Source: Desulfatitalea sp. UBA4791 | GTDB lineage: Bacteria > Desulfobacterota > Desulfobacteria > Desulfobacterales > Desulfosarcinaceae | Length of the DNA: 9,222 bases | Direction: 5' to 3' | Assembly: GCA_002402905.1 (NCBI GenBank) | Contig: DHGT01000078.1 | Coordinates: 1-9,222 of the forward strand | Shown here: piece by piece, positions 1-6,510 of the stretch | Numbering within the stretch: position 1 is the stretch's first letter | How the letters are laid out: the number at the start of each line of letters is the position of its first letter | Notes under the pieces: generated by a model | The model's database searches: none | Seen by the model: the letters and a program-made list of their open reading frames with translations, nothing else | Told to the model about the DNA's origin: nothing | Translations under genes and position numbers: made by a program

Positions 1-1446
1 ATGATGATGGTGGGCATTCCCCGTTACCGTCTGCCCCGTGAGGTGATCGACCGGGAAGTGGCCATGATCGAGGATCTGGGCGTATCCTTCAGCTTCAATA
101 CCCATTTCGGCCGCGATGTCACCCTGCAGTCCCTCCGCGACGAGGGATTCGAAGCCTTTTTTATCTCCATCGGCGCCCATGACTCCTTCAAGCTGGGCAT
201 TCCCGGAGAGAATGACTTTCCCCAGGCCTTGCAGGCCATCGATTTTCTGAAAAATGTGGCCCTCGGTGACCGGCGCCTGCCCGGCAAGCGGGTGGTGGTC
301 ATCGGCGGCGGCAATGTGGCCATCGACGCCGCCCGCACCAGTCTGAGACTGGGCTGCGCGGAAGTCACACTGGCCTATCGCCGCACCCGTGACGAGATGC
401 CGGCCGACATCGAAGAGATCGAACAGGCCGAGGAGGAGGGCGTCGAATTCGCCTTCCTGACCGTTCCGGTCTCTCTGACGGGTAGCGACGGCCACCTGAG
501 CGGGGTCCAATGCTTGCGGGCCGAATTGGTGGAACTGCCTGGCGCCAAACGCAAATCTCCCCGGCCCGTGGAAGGCAGTGAGTTCATCATGCCCGCCGAC
601 GCGGTGATCAGCGCCATCGGCCAGCGCGTCGATCAAAAGGGGTTGGAGGAGTTCAAAGAGGTGGCCTGGACCCGGCGCGACACCATCCAGGTGCACAACG
701 CCACCATGTCCACCGATATGCCCGGCGTATTTGCCGCCGGCGACGCGGTCACCGGTCCGGCCACGGTGGTCGAGGCCATTGGCGGCGGAAAACGCGCGGC
801 CCAGGCGATCGATCGTTATCTCAACCATATTCCCCAGCCCAACATGCCCCCCGTGCCGGTGCGACGGCAACGGGTGGGATGGACCGAAGTGCCGGCCGCC
901 ACGAAAATGGCCCTCAAACGGCCGCATATGCCCCTGCTCAACATGGACCGGCGCCGCACCACCTTTCAACAGGTGGAATTGGGCCTTTCGGAAAACATGG
1001 TGCGCGAAGAAGCCCGGCGCTGCCTGCGCTGCGACATCTGCCGCCGCTGCGGCTTGTGTGTCAGTATCTGTCGGGACAAAATGGGGGTCGATGCCCTGCA
1101 GCTGGGCTACTTCGACTTCGATCACCCGGTGGTCACGGATTTCCGCAAAACCCAGGAGCGCTGCATCCTGTGCGGGGCCTGCGCCACCAACTGCCCCAAC
1201 AACGCCATGCAGATGGAGGATCGCAACGGCGAACGGATCCTGCACCTGTGCGGCACGATCTTGAATCGGCAGCCGTTGCTCTATTGCGAAGTGTGTGGCG
1301 CGACCCTCGGGCCGGCACGCTACCGCGATTATGTTGTTAAACGCACCCGGGGCATTTCGCCGCCCACCGATGGTCACAACATCTGTGAAGCCTGCGCGCG
1401 CAAAGCCAATGTGCTGGGCGCGCACCGAACCATGCCGATTGATTGA
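1..1446 (+). CDS. GltD-like FAD/NAD(P)H oxidoreductase with C-terminal dicluster ferredoxin domain (5' end outside window)
   Basis: This is the C-terminal 481 residues of a glutamate-synthase-small-subunit-like flavoprotein. The first visible residues include GIPRYRLP, an internal motif of GltD-type proteins, so the N-terminal FAD-binding half lies upstream and the ATG triplets at the window edge are not the start. Visible parts: an NAD(P)H-binding Rossmann motif (VVVIGGGNVAID, residues 98-109), the RRTRDEMPA stretch (127-135), and a C-terminal FAD-contacting motif (AAGDAVTGP, 245-253). Two ferredoxin-type cysteine sets follow: C341/C344/C347/C350/C353/C357 and C388/C391/C394/C398-P. The end carries CxxC pairs at C429/C432 and C462/C465, which could form a zinc ribbon. 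Family knowledge says such proteins pass electrons between NAD(P)H, FAD and Fe-S partners in the cytoplasm. The extra clusters suggest a ferredoxin-linked or multi-subunit redox complex rather than glutamate synthesis. The partner is not in the window. Confidence 0.88.
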   Translation: MMMVGIPRYRLPREVIDREVAMIEDLGVSFSFNTHFGRDVTLQSLRDEGFEAFFISIGAHDSFKLGIPGENDFPQALQAIDFLKNVALGDRRLPGKRVVVIGGGNVAIDAARTSLRLGCAEVTLAYRRTRDEMPADIEEIEQAEEEGVEFAFLTVPVSLTGSDGHLSGVQCLRAELVELPGAKRKSPRPVEGSEFIMPADAVISAIGQRVDQKGLEEFKEVAWTRRDTIQVHNATMSTDMPGVFAAGDAVTGPATVVEAIGGGKRAAQAIDRYLNHIPQPNMPPVPVRRQRVGWTEVPAATKMALKRPHMPLLNMDRRRTTFQQVELGLSENMVREEARRCLRCDICRRCGLCVSICRDKMGVDALQLGYFDFDHPVVTDFRKTQERCILCGACATNCPNNAMQMEDRNGERILHLCGTILNRQPLLYCEVCGATLGPARYRDYVVKRTRGISPPTDGHNICEACARKANVLGAHRTMPID

Positions 1447-1500
1447 TGGACATTTAACCCGCCACGAGACCCCGTGGACGACAACGACTCAGGAGTTGGT

Positions 1501-1719
1501 ATGCCATTACGTAAAGGTCAAAAAATAGAAGTGTTTCGCCGCAGCGGCGACGAAGCCTGGGAGGATTACATGGATGCCTTTATCGGTTGCCACGGGATCA
1601 TCACCGATCCAGACACGTCCATCAACGACCCCGACGCCCTGGTCGAAGTGAGCCTGGAAGGCAGGGGCACCCATCGCCTGCCCCAGGATTGCATGCGCCT
1701 TCTCGACGATCAGCCCTGA
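1501..1719 (+). CDS. Small beta-rich hypothetical protein, possibly SH3-like barrel (72 aa)
   Basis: The ATG at 1501 is chosen because AGGAG (1491-1495) sits 5 nt upstream. A GTG at 1474 in the same frame would add nine residues but has no clear ribosome binding site. The protein is short and has no signal peptide or membrane segment. It reads as alternating strands: KGQKIEVF near the start, GCHGIITDPD (29-38), ALVEVSLEG (46-54) and HRLPQDCMRLL (58-68). The pattern of a glycine-led turn, an acidic loop, a VEV strand and a final RLP-D-C strand resembles small SH3-like barrels, but I do not recognise a named family. It starts 54 nt after the oxidoreductase stop, on the same strand, so it is probably co-transcribed with it and could be an accessory factor. 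Its function is unknown. Confidence 0.7.
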   Translation: MPLRKGQKIEVFRRSGDEAWEDYMDAFIGCHGIITDPDTSINDPDALVEVSLEGRGTHRLPQDCMRLLDDQP

Positions 1720-1722
1720 TCC

Positions 1723-1746
1723 CGGGCGGGCCCCCGCGCCCGCCCG
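1723..1746 (+). terminator. GC-rich hairpin, possible terminator after the small protein gene
   Basis: CGGGCGGGC (1723-1731) and GCCCGCCCG (1738-1746) form a perfect 9-bp stem with a 6-nt loop, starting 3 nt after the stop codon at 1719. No T-run follows directly. The first T-rich stretch (TTTTT, 1763-1767) is 16 nt downstream, so intrinsic termination would be atypical. The position at the end of a transcription unit and before a 230-bp gap supports a terminator or 3'-end stabiliser. Confidence 0.5.
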
Positions 1747-1821
1747 AACCCACTCGGTGTCATTTTTGATGGATTCGCACATCGCATGGGATCGCCATCC
1801 CTCCATCAGATAGGGAACCTT

Positions 1822-1837
1822 TGGTTGCACGATCGCA
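1822..1837 (+). promoter_or_regulatory. Weak sigma54-like promoter candidate upstream of the signalling cluster
   Basis: The 261-bp gap between 1720 and 1980 must hold the promoter of the signalling genes, but I see no good sigma70 hexamer pair in it. The only match with correct geometry is TGG (1822-1824) followed by TCGCA (1833-1837). This places GG and GC at the -24/-12 spacing of sigma54 promoters (consensus TGGCACG-N4-TTGCA). The bases between deviate from consensus, so this is a candidate only. It would give a leader of about 135 nt. The rest of the gap is AT-richer and has a small GGTAA/TTACC inverted repeat (1929-1933 and 1946-1950). Confidence 0.2.
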
Positions 1838-1980
1838 GGTTTTTCCCGCCCCGCCGCAAATACGACACGAAATTTTTTCGAAACAATCATTCAACTTTCC
1901 AACTCAATCAACCGATATTGTCCATGGCGGTAATGGCTTAGAACGTTACCTATGTTTCTGTCGCAAAAAGGGGGATCTGA

Positions 1981-2361
1981 ATGAAAGCGCTTGTGGTCGA
2001 TGATTCACTCGTCGTTCGAACAATCATCCAAAACGCCGTTAAACCCATTGGATACGAGGTTCTTCAGGCCTGCAACGGCAAAGAGGCACTGGACCTGCTG
2101 GCCACCCACGGCCCTTCGGTCGAACTTGTGCTGCTCGACTGGAACATGCCGGTTCAAGACGGCTATGAAACCATCAAACAGATCAAGGCCAATGATGCCT
2201 ATAACCATCTGTGCATTTTAATGATTTCCACGGAATCGGAAGACGATAAGGTGGACCAGGCCCTTTCGGCGGGCGCCAATGGGTACCTCGCCAAACCCTT
2301 CAGCGAGGAGGAGTTGGCTGCCAAGATCAAGACCACCCTTGCCGCGTTCAAATCCAAATAG
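1981..2361 (+). CDS. Stand-alone CheY-like response regulator receiver (126 aa)
   Basis: This is a single receiver domain with no output domain. All phosphorylation residues are present: acidic pair D7/D8, phospho-acceptor D53 in LLDWNMPVQDG, S83 (the conserved Ser/Thr position) in ILMISTES, and K105 in LAKPF. T84 falls where small residues are common. The length is typical of CheY-class proteins. The start is supported by GGGGG (1970-1974) 6 nt before the ATG. It should be a cytoplasmic phospho-switch acting by protein-protein contact. The partner histidine kinase is not in the window. The next gene encodes a CheX-type phosphatase, the enzyme class that dephosphorylates CheY-like receivers, so this protein is its most likely substrate. 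I leave the symbol blank because a flagellar role is not shown. Confidence 0.93.
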   Translation: MKALVVDDSLVVRTIIQNAVKPIGYEVLQACNGKEALDLLATHGPSVELVLLDWNMPVQDGYETIKQIKANDAYNHLCILMISTESEDDKVDQALSAGANGYLAKPFSEEELAAKIKTTLAAFKSK

Positions 2362-2384
2362 GGGTCGATGACGGCCGTCGACCC
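2362..2384 (+). other. Intercistronic hairpin between the receiver and CheX-type genes
   Basis: GGGTCGA (2362-2368) pairs with TCGACCC (2378-2384) across a 9-nt loop, immediately after the TAG stop at 2359-2361. An alternative inner palindrome GACGGCCGTC spans 2370-2379. The following sequence is A-rich rather than T-rich, so a full terminator is unlikely. It may attenuate transcription or protect the 3' end of the receiver transcript, which would let the receiver be made in excess of downstream proteins. The remaining sequence to 2486 holds only the ribosome binding site GGAGA (2476-2480). Confidence 0.35.
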
Positions 2385-2486
2385 AACAGCGGCGCAGCAG
2401 GCATAAAAAAATAAAGCGCAACCCACAGTGCCGCCCCAAACACCGAAGGTCCATCGACATCGGAGATCACGATCTGGAGAGCAACC

Positions 2487-3365
2487 ATGAAGAACATACT
2501 TTTAGTCGATTGCAACGCCGAGGTCACGAGAACCGTTGCAAGCCTGTTATCGGACACCTGTAAAATTTCCAATCGGGCCTTTGGCGACGACTTTACGCCC
2601 GGCAATGCCGGCATGATCATCCTGAATGCCCAGGGAGGCATCGATGCGCCCGCTGAAAAAATATCCAGAATCAGAAAAGCTTGCGCGTTCAGGGCGATCC
2701 CGATCATTGTCATTAAAGACGGCGACGACCTGGCGACCATCGAACGCCTGCTGAGCGCCGGCGCCACCGAAGTGCTGTCACTGGATGCACCTGCGGCCGC
2801 CTGCCGGCAAATTCTCCAGGGCCACTTGATCCCCAACCGGACACCCCTCGAAAAAGAGATGGCCTATTTGACCCCCTTCATCGAGAACACGATGACGGTT
2901 CTGAAAAAGATGGCCTTTGTCGATGCCACCTTCCGCGAAGTCTATTTTTCCGATGTGTTGCGCACCTATGGCGACATATCCGGGATCATCGGTCTGTCCG
3001 GCACTTCGGAAGGCACCGTGGCCGTCACCTTCTACTGGGATCTGGCCCGCAAGGTGATCGCCAACATGATGCGGGTGACCGAGGACAAGATCAACGCCGA
3101 GTACATTCACGATGGCGCCGGTGAATTGATCAATATGATCAGCGGCAGCACGAAAAAGCAGTTCAAGGGAACGCCGTTTCACTTCGACCTCTCCCTGCCC
3201 ACGGTGGTGGTGGGTTCCGGCCACCAGTTGGGGCACCCCGAGGGATCGAGCATCGCCGTACTCATTTTCGATGTCGGTGAGCAGTCGTTCGTTCTACAAG
3301 TCTGCCTGAAACCCAAAAAGGAAAACAAAGAGCAGGCCGGATCCGTTCAGACCGAGGCACAGTAG
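2487..3365 (+). CDS. Degenerate receiver fused to CheX/CheC-type phosphatase domain (292 aa)
   Basis: Residues 1-115 have a receiver fold pattern (MKNILLVDCN start, AGATEVLSL near 91-99). The phospho-acceptor Asp is replaced by N47 in MIILNAQ, the second acidic residue is C9, and the usual K-P pair is missing (SLDAP, 98-102). It is therefore a pseudo-receiver. Residues about 140-276 match the CheX branch of the CheC/CheX/FliY phosphatases: a GDISGIIGLSG strand-turn, then DGAGELINMISG (209-220), which holds the catalytic Glu and Asn (E213, N216) in the family's ExxN spacing, then a LPTVVVGSGHQL segment. CheX enzymes hydrolyse CheY phosphate, and the intact receiver encoded just upstream is the obvious substrate. 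The start has GGAGA 6 nt upstream. The C-terminal tail (276-292) is charged and probably disordered. The domain calls are good; the partner is inferred. Confidence 0.87.
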   Translation: MKNILLVDCNAEVTRTVASLLSDTCKISNRAFGDDFTPGNAGMIILNAQGGIDAPAEKISRIRKACAFRAIPIIVIKDGDDLATIERLLSAGATEVLSLDAPAAACRQILQGHLIPNRTPLEKEMAYLTPFIENTMTVLKKMAFVDATFREVYFSDVLRTYGDISGIIGLSGTSEGTVAVTFYWDLARKVIANMMRVTEDKINAEYIHDGAGELINMISGSTKKQFKGTPFHFDLSLPTVVVGSGHQLGHPEGSSIAVLIFDVGEQSFVLQVCLKPKKENKEQAGSVQTEAQ

Positions 3366-3405
3366 GCGTTTTGCTAACCCAAAGGGCGACCAGCGGCTGA
3401 ATCTC

Positions 3406-5178
3406 ATGAGTGCCACCAACGATATCCTTTTCATCAATCAAGACGAGCGCTTCCGGGCGAGCATCACCCCCTTGCTGCAGGCCGCGGGATATACCGTGCA
3501 TGCGGCCACCGCCATGAGAAATGCCTTGTCGGTCCTGACAACCCATCCGGTCGGGCTGATCGTCTGCGACCAGGCCCTGGACGATATCGGCGGTTTGGAG
3601 TTTCTCGGCTTCATCAAAAAGGATCCGCTCCGGGAAAACATTCCCGTCATGTTCCTGGTGCCATTGAAAGCTCAGGGGCGGCCGCTCAAGCTGTTTGAAC
3701 TCGGCGCCGTCGATTACCTCGTCTATCCGCTGGATTCGGACATCCTGATCGGCCGGATCGGGGAGGCGTTTCGATCGCCGTCGCAAGACTCTTCGGCCGA
3801 GAAGACGGAGACCGCGCCCTCGGCTCCGGTCGGCGCAACCGCCCCGGCCGAACCGCCGGCAGCCACACCGGTCGACATCTCCACCATCGGCGTGGAGGTC
3901 TCCAGAGACGGCCTCCTCTGGATGCCGGGCAACATAAGAGGCTTCACCGACCAGAGCATCTCGGTCCAGACCTCCCTCTTCGGAAAGAAGGGGGTCTCGC
4001 TGATGATCCGCTTCAAACAGCCCGAGGGGGTCTTTGTGGTCAACGGGCGCATCGACACGATCGTCTTCGATGATTTTCAAAAACCGGCGGACATCGATAT
4101 CCTGGTCGAACAAGACGACTCCTGGCGGCGCACGTTCTATTGGCTGACGCATGGCGGCGATGCTGCGCCCGACGCCGCACCTCCCGGTGAAACCAGCGAA
4201 CCCGCGCCGGTTCAGGGCGCTTCCGAGATCGAAGCCACCATTGCGCTTTACCCCGAGGAAGACGATGCCAACGAGATCAGCGGAGAACAGCTGCAACAAA
4301 AGGCAGCCAAAAAGAAACAATCTTATGACATCCGATTCTATCACAGCATCATCGGAAAACAGCTGGACAACTACCGCGTCATCACGCTGATCGGCGCCGG
4401 AAGCATGGGCGGTGTCCTGCAAGGATGGGATGTGGCCCTGGAAAGAGAGGTGGCGCTTAAGATCATATCGTTTGAATTGTCGTCCAAAGAGGAGTTCCGC
4501 GAATTGTTCGTCAAGGAAGCGCGGGTCATCTCCAAACTCAATCATCCGAACATCGCGCAGATATACAATATCGGTTGCAGCAGCGATATTCTCTACTATG
4601 CCATGGAGTTTATCGATGGCATCACCCTCAAGGATGTGATCGCCAGGTACCGCAAACTCAGCCTTCAAAAGGGGCTGGCGGTCCTGATCACGGTCTGCAA
4701 GGCGCTGGAAGTGGTGTATCAAAACAGCATCGTACACCGGGACATCAAACCCGCGAACATCATGATCACCCATTCGGGGGCCATCAAACTCGTCGATTTC
4801 GGGGTGGCCCATAGCAGGGACCTCAAACCGTCGGGCAAGCATCGGATCATGGGAACCCCCCTTTATATGTCTCCGGAACAGATTGCCGGGTTGGCCCTGG
4901 ACCATCGCAGCGACATGTACTCCCTGGGCGCCACCTTCTACCATGTCCTTTGCGGCGCACCGCCATTCAATGCCAAGGAGATCAACGACGTGCTGGATCA
5001 GCATCTCAATGCTTCGATTCCGCCGCTGTGGAAGAGAGATCCCAAGATTCCATCACAACTCAGCGACGTCATAGATAAAATGATGGCAAAAGATCCCAAT
5101 GACCGGTATCAAAGCTTCAAGGCGGTTGCCGACGAGATCTCTGGATTGCGCACCAAGGCGACCTCCAACAAAACTTGA
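3406..5178 (+). CDS. Ser/Thr protein kinase with N-terminal pseudo-receiver and PilZ-like region (590 aa)
   Basis: Domains in order: a receiver-like domain (about 5-122), an Ala/Pro-rich linker (124-157), a beta-rich PilZ-like region (about 160-250), a second linker (250-315), and a Hanks-type kinase (about 322-585). In the receiver, D55 is kept, but the acidic pocket is N11/Q12, the Ser/Thr position is V85 and the Lys position is Y107, so phosphorylation is doubtful. The middle region has DQSISV (182-187), like the PilZ D/NxSxxG motif, but no RxxxR, so canonical c-di-GMP binding is not supported. The kinase looks active: GAGSMGGV (330-337), K352, helix-C E371, HRDIKPAN (444-451), DFG (464-466), SPE (489-491) and a late Arg (R567). 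No membrane segment is seen, so it is cytoplasmic. It starts 40 nt after the CheX-type gene with a weak ribosome binding site. Substrates are unknown. Confidence 0.9.
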   Translation: MSATNDILFINQDERFRASITPLLQAAGYTVHAATAMRNALSVLTTHPVGLIVCDQALDDIGGLEFLGFIKKDPLRENIPVMFLVPLKAQGRPLKLFELGAVDYLVYPLDSDILIGRIGEAFRSPSQDSSAEKTETAPSAPVGATAPAEPPAATPVDISTIGVEVSRDGLLWMPGNIRGFTDQSISVQTSLFGKKGVSLMIRFKQPEGVFVVNGRIDTIVFDDFQKPADIDILVEQDDSWRRTFYWLTHGGDAAPDAAPPGETSEPAPVQGASEIEATIALYPEEDDANEISGEQLQQKAAKKKQSYDIRFYHSIIGKQLDNYRVITLIGAGSMGGVLQGWDVALEREVALKIISFELSSKEEFRELFVKEARVISKLNHPNIAQIYNIGCSSDILYYAMEFIDGITLKDVIARYRKLSLQKGLAVLITVCKALEVVYQNSIVHRDIKPANIMITHSGAIKLVDFGVAHSRDLKPSGKHRIMGTPLYMSPEQIAGLALDHRSDMYSLGATFYHVLCGAPPFNAKEINDVLDQHLNASIPPLWKRDPKIPSQLSDVIDKMMAKDPNDRYQSFKAVADEISGLRTKATSNKT

Positions 5179-5207
5179 AAGGCGGCTTTTACAAGCGGGT
5201 TACGATC

Positions 5208-6297
5208 ATGGCCGAAAACGCCGAGCAGATCTGCCATTCATTATCGGAGAGTGAACCCGATCTCCTCGACCTGAATGCGTTAAGCCCCGAGCAGCTGCGT
5301 GCCTGCGTCGAGGTCAGCAAGTCCATCACTGCCGAACTGGATCCGGCCCGCCTGATTCCCACCATCATGGAAAAGGTGTCCAAACTGCTGCCGTCCGAGA
5401 CCTGGTCGCTCTTTTTGCTCGACGAAGCCACCCAGACCCTTAAATTTGAAATCAGCATGGACATCGACCTGGAAACGGTCAAAAATTTTCGTCTGGCTTT
5501 GGGACAGGGCGTTGCCGGTAAGGCGGCCCAGTTGCAGCGGCTCCTGGTGGTCGGAGACGTGTCCCAATGCGAATACTTCTTCGATCAGGTGGACGGCACG
5601 ACGGGCCGGCGGACCGAGGCATTGATCTGCGTGCCGATTCTCTATGCCGGCCGCACCCTGGGGGTGCTCGAGGTGGTCAATCCCAAACGGATGGATGCCG
5701 CCATGCTGATGCAGCTGCGCCTGCTGTCCGACTATCTGGCCATCGCCATCGAAAACACCCGGCGCTACCAACTGATGGAAGAGCTGGCGGTGCGGGACAA
5801 TCTGACCGGCCTATTCAACCAGCGCTATCTCTACCCCACCCTCAAACGTCAAATCCTCAGGTGCCGCAACGCAGGGCATCCCCTGTCGCTGGTCTTCATG
5901 GACATGGACAACTTCAAGACCGTGGTCGATCGTCTGGGCCATCTCAACGGCAGCCGCGCACTGAGCGAAGTGGCCCAGCGCATCCAGGCCTGCCTCTCCG
6001 AACCGGCCTTCGGCGTGGCCTACGGCGGCGATGAATTCGTTACTCGTTCTTCCGGAGTTCAGCCGCACGCAGGCGGTCCAGCTCGCCGCAGAGGTGCGTC
6101 GTTCGGTGAAAAACGCCCCCTACCTGACCCGCTGGGGCCAACAGGTCTCCCTCACGGCAAGCTTCGGGGTGGCCACCTTCCCCGAGGATGCCGACGACAG
6201 CACCGCCCTGCTGGCCCTGGCCGACAATGCCATGTTCCGGGTCAAAACCACCGGCAAAGACCGGGTCAATGCCCGAGTGCTGAAAGCTGTGGAATAG
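5208..6297 (+). CDS. GAF-GGDEF cyclic-dinucleotide synthase, Hypr-like, frameshifted after GGDEF
   Basis: The protein opens with an acidic stretch, then a GAF sensor (about 30-185) and a GGDEF domain (from DNLTGLFNQR, 197-206). The signature GGDEF is at 273-277. The metal-binding D232 and E276 are present. Two guanine-contacting positions differ from canonical cyclases: V240 replaces the Asn of FKxxND, and S249 replaces the Asp of GHxxGD. No RxxD inhibitory site precedes the signature. Right after F277 the frame is lost. The rest of the domain (LVLPEF through SFGVATFPED and DNAMFRVKTTGKDRV) continues in the +1 frame to 6297. Removing one base near 6042 restores VLVLPE and a 362-residue protein. 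Unrepaired, the frame runs to 6476 with an unrelated tail. The ATG at 5208 has GGG 8 nt upstream. A TTG at 5175, overlapping the kinase stop, is the alternative start. The 29-nt spacing implies an operon with the kinase. Confidence 0.82.
6036..6045 (+). other. Single-base frameshift site in the GGDEF gene
   Basis: The Phe codon of GGDEF ends at 6038. In the same frame the next codons give VTRSS, which is not GGDEF-family sequence, while the +1 frame gives LLVLPEF and the remainder of the domain. Dropping the A at 6042 gives GTT CTC GTT CTT, reading VLVL as expected after GGDEF. The site is not a homopolymer or a recognisable slippery heptamer, so programmed frameshifting looks unlikely. A recent mutation or an assembly error fits better. 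Confidence 0.8.
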
Positions 6298-6394
6298 GGT
6301 CGCCGTCTCTATTCGAGCCTGATGGTGCTGTCTGGAAGGGATTTTTTGCACATTCATCAACTGGATGGATTCCAAAAAGTCGCTTTGGACGGCG

Positions 6395-6505
6395 CCGTAA
6401 GAAGTTCAAGATCAAGGCGCGCGAAATTCCGTGTCCTGAGGCGTACTTGTCGTACGCCGCAAGGACCACGGGATGAGCGCAACGCAGATATTGGACTTCT
6501 TACGG
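6395..6505. repeat. 111-bp imperfect palindrome (REP/MITE-like element) in a convergent gap
   Basis: Outer arms CCGTAAGAAGT (6395-6405) and ACTTCTTACGG (6495-6505) are perfect 11-bp complements. Further in, CCGTG (6429-6433) pairs with CACGG (6467-6471) and TCCT (6434-6437) with AGGA (6462-6465). The tip is GGCGTAC (6440-6446) and GTACGCC (6452-6458) around a TTGTC loop. Between these stems are partly paired, GC-rich stretches. The whole folds on either strand into one long cruciform or hairpin. It fills the gap between two convergent genes and ends 5 bp before the exporter stop codon, so it could act as a two-way transcription barrier. I recall similar palindromes as dispersed repeats in Desulfobacteraceae genomes, but the copy number cannot be tested here. 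The remaining gap (6298-6394) shows only a lone T6 run. Confidence 0.75.
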
Positions 6506-6510
6506 TGACG

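Noticed and set aside
1..9. Three ATG codons at the left edge as the start of the oxidoreductase gene
   Set aside because: The residues that follow are an internal GltD-family motif, and the N-terminal FAD-binding part would be missing; the gene is cut by the window edge.
1400..1407. GCAAAGCC, a core string of GEMM cyclic-dinucleotide riboswitches
   Set aside because: It lies inside the oxidoreductase coding region and lacks the paired helices and receptor elements of GEMM; no other GEMM-like string was found in the gaps.
3262..5004. 580-codon open frame on the - strand
   Set aside because: It lies antisense to the kinase gene, has no recognisable domain, and its composition is what a GC-rich coding strand gives in an opposing frame.
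6031..6297. Separate small gene starting at the ATG at 6031
   Set aside because: The peptide is the C-terminal half of the GGDEF domain and the ATG overlaps the GGDEF codons; it is better explained as the displaced part of the frameshifted gene.
6342..6347. T6 run after the GGDEF gene as an intrinsic terminator
   Set aside because: No convincing stem precedes it; the 111-bp palindrome downstream is a better candidate for stopping transcription.
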